DNA from: Mumia sp. Pv4-285
GTDB taxonomy: Bacteria > Actinomycetota > Actinomycetes > Propionibacteriales > Nocardioidaceae
Assembly: GCF_041320275.1 (NCBI RefSeq)
Contig: NZ_CP162023.1
Span: 4,278,001-4,342,000 of the forward strand
Direction of reading: 5' to 3'
DNA: 64,000 nucleotides
In this document: positions 24,607 through 32,500 of the stretch, in pieces
How positions within the stretch are numbered: position 1 is the stretch's first letter
Layout of the letters: each line of letters opens with the position of its first letter
Notes under the pieces: generated by a model
What the model saw: the letters and a program-made list of their open reading frames with translations, nothing else
Database searches by the model: none
What the model was told of the DNA's origin: nothing
Position numbers and translations under genes: made by a program

Positions 24607-25122
24607 ATGCCCGCCTCGACCCTCGTCGTCGGAGTCCTCGTCCTCGTCGTGATCGTGGGGCTCGGCTGGTTCCGGGTCGCGATGAAGCGCAAGGTGGCTG
24701 ACCGCAACGACCGGCTGAGCGCCGAGCGCGGTGCGGGACGTGCGCTCGACTGGCTCGGCACCGGACTCGTCCTCGAGACCGATCCCCAGACCGCGACGGC
24801 GTTGGTGAACACGATCGCCACCAAGACGATGAGCAAGCAGGTCGGCCCGACCCGGTGGGCCCTGATGACGGGCTTCGAGGAGCACAACGCCTCTGCAGCC
24901 TTCGTCCGTACGCCGAACGGCGAGGTGGCGCTGGCCGCCGTGACGGCACCCGACCAGCGCGGCGGCCCCGACGGTGCCGCGTGGCTCGACTTCCGCGACC
25001 GGGTCGCGAAGGCGGCCCGCAAGGCCGAGATCACCGCACGTCAGGTCGACACGGGCACGTTCACGCAGTCGGTGGGGCCCGACGGTCGGCCGATCTGGAC
25101 GTCGCCCGCGCAACCCGCCTGA
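24607..25122 (+). CDS. Single-span membrane protein (unknown)
   Basis: 171 residues: one transmembrane helix at about 5-24, a short basic stretch (KRKVADRNDR), then about 135 cytoplasmic residues. No family recognised; there are no Cys and no enzyme motif. ATG preceded by AAGGAG 6 nt upstream. TAGCAT at 24563-24568 could be the -10. Co-oriented with pfkA and the EamA transporter with gaps of 54 and 42 nt, so co-transcription is possible. Confidence 0.6.
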   Translation: MPASTLVVGVLVLVVIVGLGWFRVAMKRKVADRNDRLSAERGAGRALDWLGTGLVLETDPQTATALVNTIATKTMSKQVGPTRWALMTGFEEHNASAAFVRTPNGEVALAAVTAPDQRGGPDGAAWLDFRDRVAKAARKAEITARQVDTGTFTQSVGPDGRPIWTSPAQPA

Positions 25123-25164
25123 CCGGGAGCCGCGACGGCGCGGCCCTCGTGAGAGCATCCCGGG

Positions 25165-26118
25165 GTGGCGCGTGCACAGTCGAAGGTGGGTCTCGGGTAC
25201 GCCCTCGTCGTCGGCGGCGCGTGCTTCTTCATCGTCAATGCGGGAGTCTCCCGCGTCGTGATGCGTGCGGGGATCGACCCTGCGCTCCTGACCACCCTCC
25301 GTACGACCGGCGCTGCTGTGCTGTTCGTGGCGTTCGCGCTCGTCGCCGACCGCAGCGCCTTGCGGGTCCCCCGCGGTCGTGAGCTCGCGATGCTCCTGCT
25401 GCTCGGCATCGTCGGAGTCGCGGGCGTGCAGTGGACCTACAACATCGCGATCGACCGGATCCCGGTCGGCATGGCGCTCCTCCTCGAGTACCTCGCTCCC
25501 GTGCTCGTCGTCCTCTGGGCGCGCTTCGTCCAGAAGCAGGACGTGCGCCGCACGATGTGGCTCGCGATCGCTCTGACGCTGGTCGGTCTCGCCCTCGTCG
25601 CCCAGATCGCCCAGGGACTCGCGTTCGACGGGGTCGGCATGCTGGCCGGTCTCGGCGCCGCCGTGTGCTTCGCGGTCTACTTCCTGGTCGGCGAGCAGGG
25701 CGTGCGCGAGGCAGACCCGGTGCGGGTGATGGTGTGGGCGTTCACGTTCGCCGCGCTCGCGATGAACGTGGTGGCACCCGTGTGGACGACCCCCGACCTC
25801 AGTGCGCCGGCCAACCTGCTCGGCGCGCTCGGCGCGTACGAGGTGCCGCTGTGGCTCGCGCTCGCCTGGGTCGTCGTGCTGGGCACGCTCACCCCGTTCT
25901 TCATGGAGCTCAGCGCACTGCAGCACCTGCCCGCCACCGTCGTCACGATGGTCGCGACGCTCGAGCCGGTCGGAGCCGCGGCGCTCGGGTGGGCGTGGTT
26001 CGGCGAGTCGCTCGACGCCGTGCAGATGCTCGGCGGTCTGCTGGTGGTCAGCGGCATCGCGCTCGCCCAGCTCTCACGCAGCGCGTCACCGAGCGTCGTG
26101 CCCGAGGTGGCAGGCTGA
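25165..26118 (+). CDS. EamA/RhaT family (DMT superfamily) transporter
   Basis: 317-residue membrane protein with ten predicted helices arranged as two EamA repeats (about 10-140 and 155-300). Typical segments: IDRIPVGMALLLEYLAPVLV ends repeat 1, and LPATVVTMVATLEPVGAAALGWAWFGE ends repeat 2. DMT-family members export amino acids or other small metabolites; substrate and direction not visible. GTG start. Followed after 31 nt by the holin-like membrane gene. Confidence 0.88.
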   Translation: MARAQSKVGLGYALVVGGACFFIVNAGVSRVVMRAGIDPALLTTLRTTGAAVLFVAFALVADRSALRVPRGRELAMLLLLGIVGVAGVQWTYNIAIDRIPVGMALLLEYLAPVLVVLWARFVQKQDVRRTMWLAIALTLVGLALVAQIAQGLAFDGVGMLAGLGAAVCFAVYFLVGEQGVREADPVRVMVWAFTFAALAMNVVAPVWTTPDLSAPANLLGALGAYEVPLWLALAWVVVLGTLTPFFMELSALQHLPATVVTMVATLEPVGAAALGWAWFGESLDAVQMLGGLLVVSGIALAQLSRSASPSVVPEVAG

Positions 26119-26149
26119 GCGCAGCCGCGGGTCTGCTTGGATGGTCCGC

Positions 26150-26527
26150 ATGAAGATCGTGCTGACCTGGTTGTGCAATGCGGCTGCCATCGCCGTCGCC
26201 GCGTGGATCTTCGCCGGCATCAGCGTCGGCGAGGCGAGTCAGGACGGCTGGGAGAAGGCCGGGACGCTGCTGGTGATCGCCGCCGTCTTCACGGCGATCA
26301 ACCTGACCGTCGGGCGCGTGCTCAAGCTCATCTCCATCCCGTTCATCGTGCTCACGCTCGGCATCCTGCTGATCGTCCTCAACGCGCTGCTCCTGCGCCT
26401 GACGGCCTGGGTGACCGGCGCGCTGCCGATCGAGTTCCACGTCGACGGGTTCTGGGTCGCCGTCTGGGGATCGATCGTCATCTCGCTCGTCAACATGGCG
26501 CTGCGTCTCTTCGTTGATGCGGACTAG
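26150..26527 (+). CDS. Phage holin family 4 superfamily-like membrane protein
   Basis: 125 residues with four hydrophobic helices (about 2-22, 38-58, 62-82, 100-120). The pattern of NAAAIAVAAWIFAGI and AAVFTAINLTVGRVLKLISIPFIVLTLGILLIVLNALLL matches the phage_holin_4_2 family, chromosomally encoded membrane proteins without proven lysis function in most bacteria. No phage genes surround it. ATG at 26150 chosen; an in-frame ATG at 26141 would add three residues. Its last four codons and stop form the first unit of a 16-bp triplicated repeat. Confidence 0.8.
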   Translation: MKIVLTWLCNAAAIAVAAWIFAGISVGEASQDGWEKAGTLLVIAAVFTAINLTVGRVLKLISIPFIVLTLGILLIVLNALLLRLTAWVTGALPIEFHVDGFWVAVWGSIVISLVNMALRLFVDAD

Positions 26528-26560
26528 CGTTGATACGGACTAGCGTCGACACGGACTAGC
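26513..26560. repeat. Three tandem 16-bp repeats at the holin-like gene end
   Basis: Units GTTGATGCGGACTAGC, GTTGATACGGACTAGC and GTCGACACGGACTAGC. The first contains the gene's final codons and TAG stop; the others lie in the 35-nt gap before the end of the convergent giant gene. Confidence 0.9.
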
Positions 26561-26562
26561 CG

Positions 26563-29500
26563 TCACGCCTCCCGACGGCGTCGTCCTCGCACGATCGTCA
26601 GACCGGCGGCGAGGAGGCTCATCGCCAGGAGGACCAGGAGCGGCGGGATCACCGAGCCAGCCCCCGGCAGGTCGGACTCGCCCTCGCCGGACGCAGGCGC
26701 CGCGTCGAAGCGGTTCGTCACCACGATCTTCACGTCCTCGCCGCCGCCCTCGACGGTGACCGTGCCGGGTTCGACGGTCGCCTTCTCCGCACCGCCGTCC
26801 TCGGTCTCGGTCATCGTGCACTCGGCACCCACCGGGAGTCCCTCGTACGACGCCATGAGGTCGCTCGGACGCTGGAGCGTACGCTCCGCTCCGCCGGGGA
26901 TCTCGATGTCTTCGGCCTCTCCGTCGACGTCACGCGTACAGGTGAGCTCGACGGTGAACCGCTCTCCACCACGGTCGTCCGCGCCCGGTCCGGAGATCAC
27001 CTTCTCGACGTCGATCGCACCGACGTCGAACGTGTTCGTCACCGTGACTTCGGCCGGGCTCTCCGGATCGTCGCCCACGACCACACCGTCAGCGGGGGCG
27101 ACCGTCGACGTGGTCGCTCCGCCGGTCGCCGTCTCCGTGACGTCGCAGTCGGCTCCGACGGGCAGCGTGTCCACCGTCCAGCTCGGGTCTGCGGCGCTGA
27201 GCGTGTGCGTCGCGTCGTACACGGTGGTCGGGTCGGCCCCCTCGTAGGTGCAGAGCAGCCGGACCTCGAACTCGCCGTCCCCCCACGCTGCGGCGCCGTC
27301 ACCGTCGACGACCTTCGTCACCGCGACCGACCCGAGCGGGAGCGTGTTGGTGATGCCGACGAGCGTCGCCTCCGTGCCGCCCTCGACGAGGGTGAACGTT
27401 CCGCTGGAGGTGTCGGTCTGGTCGTCGGGGACGACCGGCTCACCGTCCTGGAGCACGTCGACCGTGGTGGACGTCGCGCCCGCGGCGTCGGTCTCCTCGA
27501 CCACGCAGGTGGCCCCGACGGGCAGGCCCGCGAACTCCTTCGTCGCGTCCTGGGTGAGCGTGAAGGTCCGGTCCCCCTCGGGCACGACCTCCTCGTCGAG
27601 GAAGGTGCAGGATGCCGTCATCGGGAACTCGGCGGTGTACGTGATCGGGTTCCCGTCGGCGTCCGTCGCACCCTCGACCGACTTCTCGACGCTGAAGCCG
27701 GTGGCGTCGTACGTGTTGGTGACCGTGATCTCGGCGCGCGGCGGCTCCGGGTCCTGGGGGTCGAAGATCGGGATCGTCACGGTCTCGCCGAGGTCGACGT
27801 CCGTCGCACCGGCGTCCGTCTCGCTGTCGACGTGGCACTCCGACCCCTCAGGCACGGGCGCGAGGAAAACGGGAGTGCCGTCGCCCGGCAGGGTGACGAC
27901 GCCGCCGTTCGGCAGCGTCTCTGGCGCGCCGTTGCGCTCGCACTGCACAAGGATCTCGAAGTCGTCCGGCGCGAACTGCGCAGCGTCACCGGTGACGACC
28001 TTGTCGAGCACGAGCCAGCCTGGGGTGTAGATGTTGATCGCCTCGACGGTGATCGGGTCCTCCCCGTCCTCCCCGATGGTGAAGCTGGCGTTCGGGATGT
28101 AGTCGAGCTCAGGTTCCGGCACCGCGACGGTCTCCTCGACCACGCAGTCCGACCCGACGGGGATGCCGCCCCAGCTGACCGTGTCGGGGTCACCGGACGG
28201 GTAGTCGATCACCCGCACGGCTCCGTCCGGGATCACCACCGGCTCCCCCTCGTACGTGCAGGTCAGCTCGAACTCGAGGTGTCCGGTGTCCCGCACGTTC
28301 GCGACGTCGTTCGCGGTGCCGAGCAGCTCCTTCGTGAGCTCGACGCCTCCGACCGTGAAGGTGTTGGTCACGGTGACCAGCGACGGGTCGGCGGCGTCGT
28401 CGCCGACGGTGAACTCACCGCCCTCGATCTCGACCCCGGTCGCACCGCCGTCGTCGGTCTCGGTGACCACGCAGTCCGATCCGGTCGGCAGGTTGTCCAC
28501 GGTCCAGGTGAGATCGTCGGGCGGTGTGAGGGTGTGCGTGTCGTCGTACACCGTGGCCGGATCGGCCCCGTCGTACGTGCAGACCAGCCGCACCTCGAAC
28601 GGGCCGTCTCCCCACGCCTCGGCGCCGTTGCCCTCGACAGCCTTCGTGATCTCGGCCGAGCCGACCGTGTACGTGTTGGTCACGTCCACCGCATTCGCGC
28701 TGACGTCCTCCTCGGCGTCCGGGTCGAGAGTGAACGTCACACTCGTCCCGTCGACCGGTTCACCCTCCTCGCCGGTCTGCGTGACGACGATGCTCGTCGA
28801 CGCCGATCCTCCGGCGTCTGTCTCCTCGACCGTGCACTCGGCTCCCGCGGGCAGCGGTCTGAACTCCTCCGGTTCGTCGCCGTCTTCGAGGGTGAAGTCC
28901 TCGTCGAGGACCGTCTGGCCCTGGAACGTGCAGGTGGCGTTGAAGTCGTACGTCTCGTCGTAGACGATCGGGTTGCCGTCCTCGTCGACGGCGCCACCGT
29001 TGTCGACGGTCTTCTCGACGAGGAACCCCGCGAGGGCGTACGTGTTGGTCACCGTGATCTGCTCGAGCTCGATCGGGTCGGGGAAGGCCGGCTCGGCGAT
29101 GTCGGTCCGGTCGGACTGGTCGTCGTAAGCCACGACGTCGCCCGAGGTCCCGGGATCGTCGCCGGCCGGGTCGTACGTGACCTCCGCGCCCTGGGCCGGC
29201 GGCTCCTCGGCGATCGAGCAGTCGGCGTACAACGGCACGTTGTAGGTGTCACTCGCGTTGAACGTGATCACTGTCCCGTCCGCTGGGAGCTGGACCAGGC
29301 TGGCGTCCGAGCCCTGGGGCTCAGAGGTCGCCAGGAAGACCGGCTCCGGGCCGGACGTGCACGTCACCCGCACCGTGTACTGGGTGGGGAAGACGACGCC
29401 CGGGATCTCGGGCGCGTCGACCACCTTCTGCAGCTCCAGCTTGCCCGTCGCCGTCGAGACTCCGACACGCGTCGGCTCGATCACCTGGCTCACGAAGGAC

Positions 29501-32500
29501 TCTCCGTCGAACTCACCGCGCGACCCCGCCGCGATCGAGTTCCACGAGATCGGGTACTCGCTCGTCACGCCGTTGGGCACCGCCCACGCCGTACGGGTGT
29601 CCGCGGTCAGGAAGACCGAGTCTCCCGGCTGGAGGCCCTCGCCCGCGCCGTCCCAGGTGATGACGAACTTGAGCGCTTGGGCGTCGAGGAGGTCCGACGT
29701 CGGGGTCGACGCGTCGAACGGCACCCAGTCGCGCGACGTCACCTCGTCGTAGCACTCGTCGGCCGGGTCCAGCCCGTCCGGCTCGGTCTCGTTGAGGATG
29801 TCCTGCCGGTTGCAGTCCGATCCCGGGGTGGAGTCGATGTAGTACCACTGGATCTCACCGTCTCCGGGGAGGTCGTCGAGGTTGTTGGTGACGTTGCCGA
29901 TGAACTCCACCGCCCACTCCGACCCGCGCGGCGTCCCGGTGATCACGCCGACGTCGCCGAACTGGGGCTTCGTGTCGATGCCCGCGAGGACGGGCGCGGG
30001 GATGTTGCCGTTGTTGGTGATCTGCAGCTGCCAGGTCTCGATGCCGCCCGGCCGGGTGATCGGCACGCACGGGGTCCGGTAGAAGCCGTTCGGTGCGTTC
30101 GGCTCGTCGCAGGCGGACACCGGTTCGCCCGCGTCGGTCACCAGGCGTCCGAGGTCGTCGTAGTTCTGGTCGCCTGGCGAGGCCCCTTCGACTCCGGCAG
30201 CGTTGCCCTTCACCGACTTCTGCACCGCCACCGGGGCCGCCGCACGCGGAGTGACGTGCGTGGTCGCCGAGCAGTCGTCGACGATCTGCGAGGTGTCGGT
30301 CACGGTCGCGTCGGTGGTGTACTCACAGGTGTCGAACGGCCGGTCGCTGCTCGCACTGACCGTGTTCTCGACCACGGTGCCGGGTGAGACTCCCGCCCGG
30401 AACTCCAGCGGCGCGCTGAGCGTCAGCGTCCATCCGGGCTCGAGCACGAAGCCGTCGGGCACCGTGATCGTCATCAGCCCGGTGGTCTCGTCGAGACTGG
30501 CCGAGAAGCCGTCGGTCGGTTGAGGGTTCCCCTCCGCGTCGGTGAGCGTGAAGACGTACTCAGGGGCCGGGCTCCCGTCGCTGTCACGCGGCTCGACGAG
30601 CAACGAGCCGTCCGCGTCGGTCTGGATCTGGTCAGTCAGCTCGAGCCCCGTGATCGGCCACTGCCCCGTGTTGGTGAACGACACCTGGTACGGGATCGGC
30701 TGGCCGGGCGAGAACTCCGGCGGCGCGTCGGGGTTGCCGGGGGTCTTCGTCACACTGATGCCGTTGGAGAGGTGGCGCAGCAGCGTGGTGTCGGTCGCGG
30801 ACGCGTCGGCCTCCCACGGCGTGCCGGAGCCGGGGACGCCCCACAGGCCCTCAGCGTTCACGTCGACGGTGTCGGTGGTCTGGCCCTGCACCGTCTCGCC
30901 GGGTGCCGCCTCGAGCCCGGGCAGCGTCGACGGCACCGGTGTATCCGTCGCCCCGTCGATGCCGTAGCGGAGGGTGTCACGCTGGACGGCCGAGAACGGG
31001 ATGTCGAACGACGGGTTGCTCGGGCGCTCCCACTGTGTCCCGTCCTCGTTCTGTGCCGAGATCCTGAGGCCCTCGACGTCGCCGGCCGCCACGCCCGCCG
31101 GCAGCACCGGCGTGATCGCGCCGCTCGCGTCGGATGCCACATAGTCGCCCTCGACCCAGCAGTCGTCGAGCGTCTCGCTCCCGTTGCAGAGCACGAGCAG
31201 CTCGCCACCCTGGAGGTCGTACGTGACCCCGACGAGCGCGTCGACCTTGACCTGGCGGATCGGTGCGGAGAGCGTCACCGGGTCGAACTCCACGAAGTCG
31301 AACGCGTTCCAGAACGTCGCGGTCGTGTCCGTCATCGTGAGCGTCGTCGTACGCACGGTGCCGGTCGGCTGGCCGTGGAGCACCACGGTGTAGTCGTTCG
31401 TCTCGTTCTCGTACCGCTCGGCGGGGGTGATCTCCTTGCCCGCCTCGACGCCGTACGTCGGCTCGGTGAGGCCGAACGAGTCGGACGCGGTCGTGTCGAC
31501 CGTGTCCTCAGGGTTGCTCGCCGTCGCGCGAGCCTCGTTGTCGACCGTGTACGGCGCGGCGACCGGATCGCCGGTCGCCCGGTCGGTCTGCCGGAGCTGG
31601 AAGACGAGCTCGATCTCGGTCGACGCCTGGGACTCGATGAATCCGGTGTGCACGACCTCGATGGACGTCACGTCGGCGAGGTCGCCTGGCGTGAGCGCGA
31701 GCGCCTCCTCGAGCGTGTACGGCGTGGGGACGGGGCCCCAGTCGCGGTTGAGGTTGACGACGGTCCCGGTGGCTCCGGCGGGCACCGAGATCCCCGCGAT
31801 CTCGTACAGGTTCGTCGTCCGGAACGGCTCCGGCCGGAGCGCGGGACTCACATCGGGGTCGAGCACGGTGAGCATGCGGAGCTTGGACGGACTCTCGTTC
31901 GTCGCGACCAGCGTCCCTGTGATCAACGGGTAGAGCTCCTGGGGTGTGCCCTCAGGCGGCACCCCGAGCACGTCCTGGTCGAAGGCTTTCGTCAGAGAGA
32001 CGTTCACGGGCCGGTCGAGGATGGTGATCTGCGCGTCATCGGTGGCCGTGCTGGGCACGCCGTCGAGAATGCCGACACCCTGGACGGTGTTGTCGACGAC
32101 GCCGGCGTCGCCGGTGTTGTAGGTGTAGTCGTGCTCGGTGCCGAGCACCGCCTGCGTGGGGTCGGACCTCAGCTGCTGCCGCAGCTGGAAGACGAGGTCG
32201 ATGGGCCGGTCGTTGCCCTCCGACACCGCGACGCCGGTCCCCACCTGCGGGTCGGTCGGTGCCGTGATCCGGTCGGCGCGCGTGGGGCTCTCCACGAACT
32301 CCATCCGCACGCCCAGCGTGGAGGCCTGCTGTTCGGCGGTCAGCGTGTACCCGCCGAACTGGCCGTCGCAGCCGTTGGCGCAGGCCTGCGCGGTGATGTC
32401 GACCCAGCCGGTGCCGTCCTGGTAGAGCTCGACGGAGTCGACGGCGTCGAAGGTGATGTGGGGGTCGGTGGCCGGGGTGATCGGCTGGATGCTGACGAGG

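Noticed and set aside
26141-26527. Prophage remnant
   Set aside because: The holin-like family is chromosomal in many bacteria and no other phage genes, integrase or att sites are seen.
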